Shown here: piece after piece, positions 23,423-31,598 of the stretch
Layout of the letters: each line of letters opens with the position of its first letter
How positions within the stretch are numbered: position 1 is the first letter of the stretch
Made by a program: the position numbers and the translations under genes
The notes under the pieces: generated by a model
Seen by the model: the letters and a program-made list of their open reading frames with translations, nothing else
Told to the model about the DNA's origin: nothing
Databases searched by the model: none
NCBI GenBank assembly: GCA_028713205.1
Contig: JAQTOZ010000009.1
Location: forward strand, 1-33,978
Length of the DNA stretch: 33,978 bases
Source: Candidatus Omnitrophota bacterium
GTDB lineage: Bacteria; Omnitrophota; Omnitrophia; Omnitrophales; Aquincolibacteriaceae
Direction of reading: 5' to 3'

Positions 23423-24702
23423 TGCCGATCGACGACCGCAAACTTCACTTCCGCTTCGCATACCAGTTTATCTCCGACATAGGCCCGCCCGACACATTGC
23501 CCCGTGCGTGCCCGTTTTTTGAGGACCTCGACTTCCATGCGCAAGACGTCACCCGGCACAACCGGCTGACGGAATTTCGCCGAGTCGAGACTCATAAAAT
23601 AAGCGATCTTCCCGCGATTGGCCGGCTCGCTGAGCATGATCACGCCGCCGACTTGCGCCATGGCTTCGATGATGAGCACGCCCGGCATGACCGGATGACC
23701 CGGAAAGTGGCCTTGAAAAAAATAATCATTCATACTCACTTGTTTAAAACCCGTTGCTTTGACGCCCGGTTCGAACTTCTCGATCCGGTCTACAAAAAGA
23801 AACGGATAACGGTGCGGAATAATTTTTTGAATGTCCTCCACCAAAAGCACCGACGGAAACGAAATAGGTTCTTCCTTGTGCACCATGGCTATTTTCCTCA
23901 CGAGTTCCAAATTTAAGGAGTGTCCACTCCGGGTCGCGATGACGTGCCCACGGATGAACCCTCCGGCCAAATAAAGATCCCCCAATAGATCTACAATTTT
24001 ATGACGGCACGCTTCATCCGGAAACCGCAACGTATTTTCGACCGGCAGGTTCCGTTCGAAAACGAGGGTATTATCCAAATTAGCGCCCTTGCCAAAACCC
24101 TGCGCCAAAAGCTGTTCGGCTTCCTGCTTCAGACAAAACGTCCTTGCCGGCGCGAGTTCCCGCTCAAAGATCTCGGGCAGGATCGTGATCGAAAGAAACT
24201 GATCGTTCAGATCCTCGTGACGGTAGCTCAGGGTGTAAGAAATCGAAAGATGCGGCCCGGGCATGAGCACGATCGACTGGTCGCCCAAATCCACAAAAAT
24301 CGGGGCCGTAATTTCAAGCCAGCGTCTTTCTTCCGCCTGCTCGACAATGCCCGCCTGCAAAAAGGCGTCCGCAAAATCCTTGGCACTGCCATCCATGCCC
24401 GGCAATTCTTCGCCGTCCACTTCCACGACGGCATTATCAATGCCGAGCCCGTGGAAAGTCGCCATCAGATGCTCGATGGTTCGGACGACGCCCGTACCGA
24501 TGACAAGGGACGTCTGACGCGTTTCGTCCCGCTGCACATGTTCGAAAGTCGCACGCACACGCAAACCGGGATCCAAATCCACGCGCGCAAACACGATGCC
24601 GGTATTCGGTTCCGCGGGACACACACGGACCATGACCTCCTTGCCCGTATGCAGTCCCAATCCGTGAAACGCTACCGCTTGTTGTAAGGTTCTCTGTTTC
24701 AT
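23419..24702 (-). CDS. lpxC/fabZ: Bifunctional LpxC deacetylase / FabZ dehydratase
   Basis: A 427-residue fusion. Residues 1-280 are LpxC, the zinc deacetylase that commits UDP-acyl-GlcNAc to lipid A. IEHLMATFHGLG holds zinc ligand His78, RHKIVDLLGD gives His234 and Asp238, and GHSLN (His261) is the active-site base region. Residues 285-427 are FabZ, the 3-hydroxyacyl-ACP dehydratase: KIIPHRYPFLFVDR, then GHFPGHPVMPGVLIIEAMAQ with catalytic His332 and Glu346. Such fusions are known in Bacteroidetes and several other phyla; they place two enzymes competing for the same 3-hydroxyacyl-ACP pool in one chain. The start overlaps the skp stop and the stop overlaps the lpxA start, both as ATGA. Confidence 0.97.
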   Translation of the reverse strand: MKQRTLQQAVAFHGLGLHTGKEVMVRVCPAEPNTGIVFARVDLDPGLRVRATFEHVQRDETRQTSLVIGTGVVRTIEHLMATFHGLGIDNAVVEVDGEELPGMDGSAKDFADAFLQAGIVEQAEERRWLEITAPIFVDLGDQSIVLMPGPHLSISYTLSYRHEDLNDQFLSITILPEIFERELAPARTFCLKQEAEQLLAQGFGKGANLDNTLVFERNLPVENTLRFPDEACRHKIVDLLGDLYLAGGFIRGHVIATRSGHSLNLELVRKIAMVHKEEPISFPSVLLVEDIQKIIPHRYPFLFVDRIEKFEPGVKATGFKQVSMNDYFFQGHFPGHPVMPGVLIIEAMAQVGGVIMLSEPANRGKIAYFMSLDSAKFRQPVVPGDVLRMEVEVLKKRARTGQCVGRAYVGDKLVCEAEVKFAVVDRQ

Positions 24703-25223
24703 GACTTTTTGACTTTGACGTAATTCTTGTTGAGGTCTTCTAAGATTTTGTCGGTGATATCAAATTTTTTGTTCTGATAGAGCAGCGCGCGGTCATTGAG
24801 AATATAGTCATACCCTTTGGCTTGACCATATTTTTGCACCACCCCGTCGATGTCATTGAAAATTTCTTTGATCACCGCTTGTCTCTTTTCGCCCAAAGTC
24901 CGGCGGACCTGCAAATCAAAATCCTGTAGCTCGCGCACTTTTTGATCGATGGCGTCTTGCTTGGCCTTCTTGGCATCATCATTCAAAAGCTCAAGCTCGT
25001 CTTTCATCTTGCGGACTTCATCTGCGAGGGCGTCCTTCTCTTTCTGTTTCTGAGTTCCTTCTTCCTGAAGGGTCGCATCGTTGTCCTTGGTCTTCTGATA
25101 TTCATCGAACAACTTGGCGACGTTGACCGTAGCATAATTGTCACCGGCCGCAAAAACCGCCGGACTCGAAAAAAACATCAACCCTGCGACAAGCATCGCA
25201 ACCATTTTTGTAGCAAACTTCAT
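24699..25223 (-). CDS. skp: Periplasmic chaperone Skp/OmpH-like
   Basis: A 174-residue secreted protein with signal peptide (MKFATKMVAMLVAGLMFFSS, cleavage near VFAAG). A short strand, NYATVNVAKLFDEY, is followed by a long, highly charged coiled-coil from about residue 40 to 130 (repeats of K/E/D/Q with LXXE), then a DYILNDRALLYQNKKFDITD end typical of the OmpH family. Skp trimers hold unfolded outer-membrane proteins for delivery to BamA. It lies directly between bamA (26 bp) and lpxC-fabZ (4-bp overlap), the conserved bamA-skp-lpx order. Confidence 0.93.
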   Translation of the reverse strand: MKFATKMVAMLVAGLMFFSSPAVFAAGDNYATVNVAKLFDEYQKTKDNDATLQEEGTQKQKEKDALADEVRKMKDELELLNDDAKKAKQDAIDQKVRELQDFDLQVRRTLGEKRQAVIKEIFNDIDGVVQKYGQAKGYDYILNDRALLYQNKKFDITDKILEDLNKNYVKVKKS

Positions 25224-25249
25224 ACATGATCCCCCTTTGATTTTTTGTG

Positions 25250-27673
25250 TTAAAAACCCCGGCCCAAACTGAACTCAAACCGGCCGTTCTTATCTTTCGT
25301 ATCCCGATTCGCTATCGGAAAACCGTAATAAAACGCAACGGGTCCAATCGGCGTCTTGATCTTGATGCCGGGACCGACGCTAACGGCAAACTTGCCGAAA
25401 TCGAGGTTATAAGAGTCAAAATCCACTTGCCCCACGTCCACAAACGCCGCCCCGCGGAACGCATCCAGGTTAAGAATCGGGAATGTGTATTCCAAATTCG
25501 TCACGGCGATCGTTTGACCGCCGATCGCGTCCCCATCTTCGATCGGACCGACACGGCGGTAGTTATAGCCACGCACCGTCCCGAGACCGCCGGCATAGAA
25601 ACGGTCAAAAACCGGGGTATCGTTTGTATCACCAAACGACTGCGAAGCCCCCAAATGGATCCGGTACTCAATCACATGCTTCTTAAAGAGCCGCCAATAC
25701 TTGGTAAAACTGGTCTCCAAAATATAATAACTCTGATCCCCGCCCAAAAACCCTCCGATGAGATCTCCATTCAAAGTGGCTAACATACCCTGAGTCGGGT
25801 TAAAGATATTATCACGAGAATCGTATGATGTAAAAGCCCTCACGCGCGAGAGCCAATTGGTACCCGCAAAATCCGTGACCGAAGTCGGCGCATCTTCCGA
25901 GATGTCGTCTAAATGCACACGCTCAAGCGTATATCCGGTCCCGACACGGAACAAATCCTTGAAGAGCCGTGACAGCGTAAAAGCAGCGCCCAAGCGCTTT
26001 TGCGCAAAATCGACATTATAATCGTCACGGCGCACATTAAAAAGATTGACGCCGAAAGAATAGGGCCGGTTGAACAAATAAGGCTCGACGAAGTTCACAT
26101 TAAAATCCTGGCTGATGCTGCCGATGCGCGCGCTCACGGAAAGCGATTGACCGCCGCCGGTAAAGCGCGGCCAGTTCCAAAGGTCGAAGTTGCGCTGCGA
26201 GATCTCCGCAAAACCCAAAAACTTGTCGACGGAACTGACACCGCCGCCGAAGGACAGTTCGCCCGTTCTCTTTTCTTTGACGCGCCAGATGATATTCTTA
26301 CGGTTCGTCGCGTCCTGCACGGGCTCCGTATCGTAAGTAATTTCTTCGAAATAACCCAGGTTTTCGAGACGTTGCTTGGATTTGTCGATTTTTTGTCCGT
26401 CAAAGCGGTCGCCGGGACGGATGCGCAGTTCGCGACGAATGACAATATCCTTGGTCTTGGTGTTCCCGCGAATCACCACTTTCTCGACGAAATAAAGGTC
26501 GCCTTCCTGAATTTCATAAGTCACATCCACCTTGCCCGTGTCGCGATTCATGCGCACATCGGGCAGGATTCGCGCTTCCATATAGCCGCGGTCGAAATAA
26601 TACTTCCGGATCTTTTCCACATCCTTAAACAAGTAATATTGCGAATACGTCAGGCCCGGCAACATTTCGAGTTCCTGCCAAAGGTCGGTCTCCGGAAAAA
26701 CGTCATTGCCTTTGATCAAGACTTCCCCGGTCACGTAATGCCGGCCTTCTTCGATCACGAGCGTGATGAAGATACGCTTCTGTTTTTCTTCGTAATCAAA
26801 ACGGGGTTCGACTTTCACGTCCAAGTAACCTTCCTGCTGATAAAATAACTTGATCCTTTCCAGGTCCTTCTGAAAATCGGATTCCTTAAACACGCCGGTC
26901 CGGATCAACCATAAATTGCGCGCCTTTGTCTTCAACAACCGGGCCAATTTGCCGGGTTTGAAGGCCGCGGCGCCTTCAAACTGAATTTTTTTAATGCGGT
27001 ATTTCTCGCCTTCGACAATCCGGATCTTCACGGTCGCTTCTTTGGTCGGCCGGTTGACCTCAATCTGGCTTTGGACGTCCACAAAACGATACCCTTTATC
27101 GGCATACAGTTTACGGATCGCGGTTTCGCCTTGCTTGACCGCTTTTTGATCCAGGATCTGTCCTTCAATCAACTTGAGCGTCTTGCGAAGTTTGTCCTCT
27201 TTAAAAACGCTGTTCCCTTCGATAAGGACCTGCCGGATGATCGGTTTTTCATCCACAATGATTACAAGTTTGTATCCGGTCTTGCGCTGTTCGACCTCAA
27301 TGCGGATGTCCTGGAAAAACCCGGTGGCGTAAAGATGTTTTAAATCCTCGTTAATCGTTTCCTGGACAAGAGAACCACCTTTGGTGGAACGGATCTTGCT
27401 CAAAATCGTGTTCGTACTCACAATTTGATTGCCTTGAACCTCCACCTCTTCGATCACAAGCGGAACGCGCGGGGCCGGAGGATTCGTTTGATCCGCAGCC
27501 GCCTGCGGTGCGGACGGCGAAGATCGCGCCTCGCCCCCGGCGGGTCCGGTCTTATCAGCCTTGTCCGTAGCAACATCCGCGACCTGGGACGTTGTGTCCT
27601 CGGTGGCACACAAGCTCGGCATAAAACCTAAAGCAGTGATCAACAAAACAAACAGCAAAAACAAACGTCTCAC
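25250..27673 (-). CDS. bamA: Outer membrane protein assembly factor BamA
   Basis: An 807-residue Omp85-family protein inserting beta-barrel proteins into the outer membrane. It has a signal peptide (residues 1-23) and a Pro/Ala-rich linker to about residue 70. Five POTRA repeats run to about residue 435; recurrent IxGNxxxxxxxI and YxxxGYxxxxV patterns mark them. A 16-strand barrel follows. Loop 6 carries VRGY (the VRGF/Y hallmark in GLGTVRGYNYRR), and the last strand ends FEFSLGRGF with the terminal phenylalanine expected of a barrel signal. The start is a GTG overlapping the dnaB stop (GTGA). Length equals E. coli BamA (810). Confidence 0.97.
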   Translation of the reverse strand: MRRLFLLFVLLITALGFMPSLCATEDTTSQVADVATDKADKTGPAGGEARSSPSAPQAAADQTNPPAPRVPLVIEEVEVQGNQIVSTNTILSKIRSTKGGSLVQETINEDLKHLYATGFFQDIRIEVEQRKTGYKLVIIVDEKPIIRQVLIEGNSVFKEDKLRKTLKLIEGQILDQKAVKQGETAIRKLYADKGYRFVDVQSQIEVNRPTKEATVKIRIVEGEKYRIKKIQFEGAAAFKPGKLARLLKTKARNLWLIRTGVFKESDFQKDLERIKLFYQQEGYLDVKVEPRFDYEEKQKRIFITLVIEEGRHYVTGEVLIKGNDVFPETDLWQELEMLPGLTYSQYYLFKDVEKIRKYYFDRGYMEARILPDVRMNRDTGKVDVTYEIQEGDLYFVEKVVIRGNTKTKDIVIRRELRIRPGDRFDGQKIDKSKQRLENLGYFEEITYDTEPVQDATNRKNIIWRVKEKRTGELSFGGGVSSVDKFLGFAEISQRNFDLWNWPRFTGGGQSLSVSARIGSISQDFNVNFVEPYLFNRPYSFGVNLFNVRRDDYNVDFAQKRLGAAFTLSRLFKDLFRVGTGYTLERVHLDDISEDAPTSVTDFAGTNWLSRVRAFTSYDSRDNIFNPTQGMLATLNGDLIGGFLGGDQSYYILETSFTKYWRLFKKHVIEYRIHLGASQSFGDTNDTPVFDRFYAGGLGTVRGYNYRRVGPIEDGDAIGGQTIAVTNLEYTFPILNLDAFRGAAFVDVGQVDFDSYNLDFGKFAVSVGPGIKIKTPIGPVAFYYGFPIANRDTKDKNGRFEFSLGRGF

Positions 27674-29037
27674 AACGCAGGTTCCTCAACGCGATGAAAT
27701 TCCATGTTTTCAAAACGAGTCCATTCCTTGAGAAAAACCAATTCAATCGAGCCTGTGGGGCCGTTACGCTGCTTGGCGATGATCGCCTCCGCCTTGTTGC
27801 GATTCTCTTCCGACGGGCTGTAATACTCTTCGCGAAAGAGAAAGACGACGACGTCCGCATCCTGCTCAATGGCTCCCGATTCGCGCAGGTCCGACAGCTG
27901 CGGGCGATTACCCGTACGGCTCTCGACCGCGCGGGAGAGCTGACTCACGGCAATGACCGGCACGCGCAGTTCACGCGCCAAAGCCTTCAGCGACCTTGAA
28001 ATCTCGGAGATTTCCTGCTGGCGGCTCTCCGCCCTTCCCACTCCCTGCATCAGCTGCAAATAGTCCACCACCACCAACGAAAGATCGTTTTGCATTTTCA
28101 AACGCCTTGCCTTCGCACGCACTTCCAACACGGTCTGCGCAGGGGTATCATCGATATAGATCGGAGATTCCGACAATTTGCCGGCAGCGCTCGTCAGCTT
28201 CGGCCAATCTTGATGTGAAAGATATCCCGTGCGCACTTTCTGGGCATCGATCTTGGCATGCGAGCACAGCATGCGCTGCACCAACTGTTCCTTGCTCATT
28301 TCCAGCGAAAAAAACGCGATCGGCTTTTTCAAAACGATACCGATGTGTTCGCAAACGGATGAAACAAACGCCGATTTTCCCATCGAGGGGCGTCCGGCCA
28401 CAATGATTAAATCGGAAGGTTGTAATCCCGCGGTCTTGATATCAAATTCATGAAAACCGCTCGCCAGCCCCGTCACATGTTCGCGGCGCTGATACAGCTT
28501 GTCAATCGTCTCCATACTGCTGTGAATAATTTCCTTGAGCGCGTAAAAACGCCCTTCGATCTGCTTCTGCCCGATCTCAAAAATCATTTGCTCCGCGCGA
28601 TCGACGAGCTCGTTGACGTCGCTGGAAGGCTCAAAGCTTTCCTGCACAATCTGCGTGGAGGTGTGAATCAAATTGCGCAGCAAAAATTTTTCTTTCACAA
28701 TCCGGGCATAATGCTCGAGATGTGCCGCCGTGGGAAGCTGGGACACCAGTTGAGTGAGACGGCTTGCACCTCCGACGTTTTCAAGCTGCTTGCGGCTGCG
28801 GAGCTCTTCCGTGACAGTCACCATATCCACGGGCTGGTTTTTCTCGAAGAGGGCCTGAATGGATTCAAAAATATGCTGATGGCCTTCTTCGTAAAAATAA
28901 GAGGGATGGAGTATTTCCAGTGCCCGGACGAGCGCCGATTCTTCCATGAGCATGGCACCGAGCACGCTCATTTCGGCCTCGCGGCTTTGCGGGGGAACCT
29001 TTTCAAGAAGACTCACTGTAGTTTTGGAATCCGCCAT
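27670..29037 (-). CDS. dnaB: Replicative DNA helicase DnaB
   Basis: A 455-residue hexameric helicase unwinding DNA at the replication fork. The N-terminal primase-interacting domain (PPQSREAEMSVLGAML, residues 15-30) is followed by a RecA-like motor with Walker A AGRPSMGKSAF, Walker B LVVVDYLQLM, VSQLSRAVESR and QLSDLRESGAIEQDADVV. Family length is normal, with no intein. It lies between rplI (23 bp) and bamA (4-bp overlap). rpsF-ssb-rpsR-rplI-dnaB is a common bacterial order; the direct coupling to bamA is less usual. No strong ribosome site precedes the ATG. Confidence 0.98.
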   Translation of the reverse strand: MADSKTTVSLLEKVPPQSREAEMSVLGAMLMEESALVRALEILHPSYFYEEGHQHIFESIQALFEKNQPVDMVTVTEELRSRKQLENVGGASRLTQLVSQLPTAAHLEHYARIVKEKFLLRNLIHTSTQIVQESFEPSSDVNELVDRAEQMIFEIGQKQIEGRFYALKEIIHSSMETIDKLYQRREHVTGLASGFHEFDIKTAGLQPSDLIIVAGRPSMGKSAFVSSVCEHIGIVLKKPIAFFSLEMSKEQLVQRMLCSHAKIDAQKVRTGYLSHQDWPKLTSAAGKLSESPIYIDDTPAQTVLEVRAKARRLKMQNDLSLVVVDYLQLMQGVGRAESRQQEISEISRSLKALARELRVPVIAVSQLSRAVESRTGNRPQLSDLRESGAIEQDADVVVFLFREEYYSPSEENRNKAEAIIAKQRNGPTGSIELVFLKEWTRFENMEFHRVEEPAL

Positions 29038-29060
29038 AGAGTCTGTTGGTGTTTCTAAAA

Positions 29061-29507
29061 CTAAGCTTTGCGAACCACGTCGATCGTCACGCTGGTCTTG
29101 ACCTGAGGATAGACCTCCACGACCACCGTATGCGTGCCCAAAGCGCGTATCGGATCTTTGAGCTGAATCCGTTTCTTGTCCACGTTATAGCCTTTATCCG
29201 CGAGGGCTTGACGAATATCCTCCGCCGTGACAGAACCAAAAAGTTTTTCATTATCACCGGCAGCGGCTTCCACCGCAAGAGTCATTTGCTCCAGTTCTTT
29301 GGCCTTACGTTCCGCTTCGGCTTTTTCCTGGGCGTGTCTTTTTTCGGCGCGCATTTTTTGTTCTTCGATAAATTTCCGGCTGGCCCCGGTCGATGGGAAA
29401 CCCAACCCTTTGGGAATTAAAAAATTACGAGCATAACCATCCCGGACATTGACTTCCTGACCTTTACGTCCGACACTCTCGACATCTTTCAATAAAATCA
29501 TCTTCAT
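29061..29507 (-). CDS. rplI: 50S ribosomal protein L9
   Basis: A 148-residue L9. It has the N-terminal rRNA-binding domain MILLKDVESVGRKGQEVNVRDGYARN..IPKG, a long charged connecting helix (residues 45-80, with many K/E/A) and the C-terminal domain ending VEVYPQVKTSVTIDV. The ATG at 29507 is chosen because AAGGAG lies 8 bp before it; a second ATG two codons later is the usual family start. Part of the rpsF-ssb-rpsR-rplI cluster. Confidence 0.96.
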   Translation of the reverse strand: MKMILLKDVESVGRKGQEVNVRDGYARNFLIPKGLGFPSTGASRKFIEEQKMRAEKRHAQEKAEAERKAKELEQMTLAVEAAAGDNEKLFGSVTAEDIRQALADKGYNVDKKRIQLKDPIRALGTHTVVVEVYPQVKTSVTIDVVRKA

Positions 29508-29599
29508 TCGATTAACTCCTTCGCACAACTCGATTTCCCCAAGAACCGCCGAGATTGAACTGTTCGTGCGGAATTCCGTTACCTGACTCTGGGGAGTGT

Positions 29600-29902
29600 T
29601 TATACTTCCTGAAACGCAATAATGGCAGCGTGCCGCGCACGTTTAATCGCCCGCGTCAACATCCGCTGATGCCTGGCACAAGTCCCGGTGGTACGGCGAG
29701 GGATGATTTTCCCCTTCTCCGTCAGAAACCGGATAATCCGATCGCGGTCTTTGAAATCAATGAGGACCGCATGGTCCTGGCAAAAGCGGCAAACCTTTCT
29801 GCGCAGCATGGGCCGCTTGCCCGTTCTCCTGGGTTGCGCATGACCATCTCTTCGTGTATCTCTACGTGTGTCTCTTCTAGGTGCGTGAGGTTTCATCATC
29901 AT
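29600..29902 (-). CDS. rpsR: 30S ribosomal protein S18
   Basis: A 100-residue S18. The conserved core from KVCRFC to ARHQRMLTRAIKRARHAAIIAF is complete. CRFC together with TCARH gives the four-ligand zinc-binding (C+) version. An N-terminal extension of about 30 residues contains three consecutive RRD units (RRDTRRDTRRDG) encoded by a 12-bp tandem repeat. S18 binds S6 on the platform of the small subunit, which fits the neighbouring rpsF. It lies 6 bp after the ssb stop, with no obvious ribosome site, so translation is probably coupled. Confidence 0.96.
   Translation of the reverse strand: MMMKPHAPRRDTRRDTRRDGHAQPRRTGKRPMLRRKVCRFCQDHAVLIDFKDRDRIIRFLTEKGKIIPRRTTGTCARHQRMLTRAIKRARHAAIIAFQEV
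29843..29878 (-). repeat. 12-bp tandem repeat (three units) in rpsR
   Basis: Three 12-bp units reading, on the coding strand, AGAAGAGACACA, CGTAGAGATACA and CGAAGAGATGGT encode RRDT, RRDT and RRDG in the N-terminal extension of S18. The unit length is a multiple of three, so copy number could change without shifting frame. Confidence 0.7.
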
Positions 29903-29908
29903 CGATCA

Positions 29909-30382
29909 TCAAAACGGGATATCACTATCCGGTTCTAGCTCCTTTTTTGAAATCGGAATGGGCCGCCCCTGAGGGCTCCCTTCCGTCGGTTCTTCGAAAA
30001 TTGCGGTATCTTCTTCCGCCGCGGGTTCGGTCGAAGCCTGTCCGCGATTTGAACGCGAAAGAAATTGGATATTTTGTGCGACCACTTCCACCGTCGAACG
30101 CTTGCTCCCGTCTTGAGCTTCCCAGTTACGCGTCTGCAACCGGCCCTCGACAAACACGGGGCTGCCTTTCTTGAGATATTCATTACAAACTTCCGCGTGC
30201 CGGGCCCAAGCCACGACACGAATGAAGCTGACTTCTTCCTTCTTCTCGCCGCTTTGAGAATTATAAGCACGATTCACCGCGACGGTAAAATTCGTCACGG
30301 CTTGTCCTGACGGAAGATAACGCATTTCGGGATCACGCGTTAAATTTCCGATAATCATCACTTTATTGAGACTTGCTGCCAT
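29909..30382 (-). CDS. ssb: Single-stranded DNA-binding protein
   Basis: A 157-residue SSB. The OB fold covers about residues 1-110 (LNKVMIIGNLTRDPEMRYLPSG, then FIRVVAWARHAEVCNEYLKKGSPVFVEGRL). A flexible acidic linker follows, and the tail ends DSDIPF, the protein-interaction tip recognised by replication and repair partners. Length is typical. It lies between rpsF and rpsR, the conserved arrangement. Confidence 0.98.
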   Translation of the reverse strand: MAASLNKVMIIGNLTRDPEMRYLPSGQAVTNFTVAVNRAYNSQSGEKKEEVSFIRVVAWARHAEVCNEYLKKGSPVFVEGRLQTRNWEAQDGSKRSTVEVVAQNIQFLSRSNRGQASTEPAAEEDTAIFEEPTEGSPQGRPIPISKKELEPDSDIPF

Positions 30383-30399
30383 AGCGGATACCCCCTCCT

Positions 30400-30780
30400 T
30401 TAGGACACTGTCGGCGAAGGTGCTGGCGCCGGCGCCGGTGCTGCCGGTTTCGCCGCTTGAGCGGCGGCCCGCTTGGCCAATTTGGCGGCGGCTTTGAGAT
30501 CTTTCACCGTCAGCATGTACTTCAACACTTCTTCGCTCAATTCAAGCGCTTTACGGAATTCGTCAATCTTGGCAGGATCCATTTGAAAATGTAAAACGAG
30601 AAAATAGCCATCGCGGAATTTCTTCAACGAATAGCCCAGTTGCCTTCTGCCTAAGTCTATTTTTTCGGTAATCGTCCCCTGGAATTTCTTGATCAAATCG
30701 TCAAGCGTCCGGAATTCCCGCTCCCGAGTATCCGTCCCGCTGTCCGGCGGATAAATAAAAACACCTTCATATGCTTTCAT
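30400..30780 (-). CDS. rpsF: 30S ribosomal protein S6
   Basis: A 126-residue S6. The fold is complete: MKAYEGVFIYPPD, GRRQLGYSLKKFRDGYFLVLHF, and LELSEEVLKYMLTVKD. It is followed by a low-complexity Ala/Lys/Pro tail (AKRAAAQAAKPAAPAPAPAP). S6 pairs with S18 on the 30S platform. It is the first gene after the promoter at 30901-30929; GGGAGATG precedes the ATG. Confidence 0.97.
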   Translation of the reverse strand: MKAYEGVFIYPPDSGTDTREREFRTLDDLIKKFQGTITEKIDLGRRQLGYSLKKFRDGYFLVLHFQMDPAKIDEFRKALELSEEVLKYMLTVKDLKAAAKLAKRAAAQAAKPAAPAPAPAPSPTVS

Positions 30781-30808
30781 TGGTTCATCTCCCTGAAAAT
30801 AACAAATT

Positions 30809-30877
30809 GCCCCCCGCTTGTTCTATCATTGAAGCTAAGAGTTTCGGCTGTTGCTCAAAATATCTTGTCCGGAGGGC
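30809..30877 (-). promoter_or_regulatory. Possible structured leader of rpsF (S6:S18 autoregulatory candidate)
   Basis: In the roughly 114-nt leader between the predicted start and rpsF, GCCCTC followed by CGGAC (30877-30867) can pair with GGGGGC downstream (30814-30809), closing a stem around about 57 nt. Many bacteria regulate rpsF through S6:S18 binding to a leader stem bearing a CCG element; a CCGGAC follows the stem here. The match is by eye, and the interior fold is not resolved. Confidence 0.3.
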
Positions 30878-30900
30878 TACATTTTTGAAAACAGCGTATC

Positions 30901-30929
30901 AATCTAACATAAATGAAAACAATAAGCAA
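30901..30929 (-). promoter_or_regulatory. Predicted promoter of the rpsF-ssb-rpsR-rplI-dnaB run
   Basis: On the minus strand, TTGCTT (30929-30924), a 17-bp spacer and TAGATT (30906-30901). The -35 hexamer and spacing are identical to the hom promoter at 5251-5279. It sits in the 204-bp gap after pth, the largest gap in this co-directional run. Confidence 0.5.
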
Positions 30930-30984
30930 GTATCGGTTTGGTAATTTAACTCATTGCATGGCCTGCATTTACAACATTCATGGC

Positions 30985-31560
30985 TTAATCAATCGGTTGC
31001 GCTACCCATAACCGGACAGCCTCATAACCCCTGGCCATCATCAAAGGGAGAAGTTCTTCCTCTTGGGCACTAAATGAAGAGAGGACATACTTTTCAAGCT
31101 TTTCAAGCGCGCCTTCCCCTTGCACAAGAGCTTTGCCGTCTTCCCCGGTACGGGCAATTCCAAGCCGGAGCCGTGCATAACCGGATCCGTCCAACGCAAG
31201 GTTGATGGACTTAAGCCCGTTATGCCCGCCGTCGCTCCCGCGCGAACGAAGGCGCAAGCGGCCGAAAGGCAACGCAACATCATCGACGAGAATCAAAAGA
31301 TTTTTCTGAGGATCAATCGAGTAATGACGGACAAGTCCGCCCACCGCCTCGCCGGAACAGTTCATAAAAACTTCCGGATAAGCCAGCAGGATTTCTTCCT
31401 CACCGAGATCACAAAGGGCGGTGGACGCCGACAGGTTCTTGGATTTAACAAATTGAAGCTTGTGCCGGAGAGCCAATTCCTCGACAAGTCTACGTCCCGC
31501 GTTGTGACGGGTCTTCTTGTACTTTGCACCCGGATTGCCAAGCCCAACGACAAGTTTCAT
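30985..31560 (-). CDS. pth: Peptidyl-tRNA hydrolase
   Basis: A 191-residue enzyme freeing tRNA from peptidyl-tRNA dropped by ribosomes. VVGLGNPGAKYKKTRHNAG (residues 4-22) carries the catalytic histidine of the TRHNAG motif. EVFMNCSGEAVGGL and DDVALPFGRLRLRSRGSDGGHNGLKSI are the other family blocks. Length is normal. It follows the L25 gene by 38 bp, in the conserved prs-rplY-pth order. Confidence 0.97.
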   Translation of the reverse strand: MKLVVGLGNPGAKYKKTRHNAGRRLVEELALRHKLQFVKSKNLSASTALCDLGEEEILLAYPEVFMNCSGEAVGGLVRHYSIDPQKNLLILVDDVALPFGRLRLRSRGSDGGHNGLKSINLALDGSGYARLRLGIARTGEDGKALVQGEGALEKLEKYVLSSFSAQEEELLPLMMARGYEAVRLWVAQPID

Positions 31561-31598
31561 CTCACGCCGCCCAAAGGTTCCAGATCGCCGTCAAGAAA

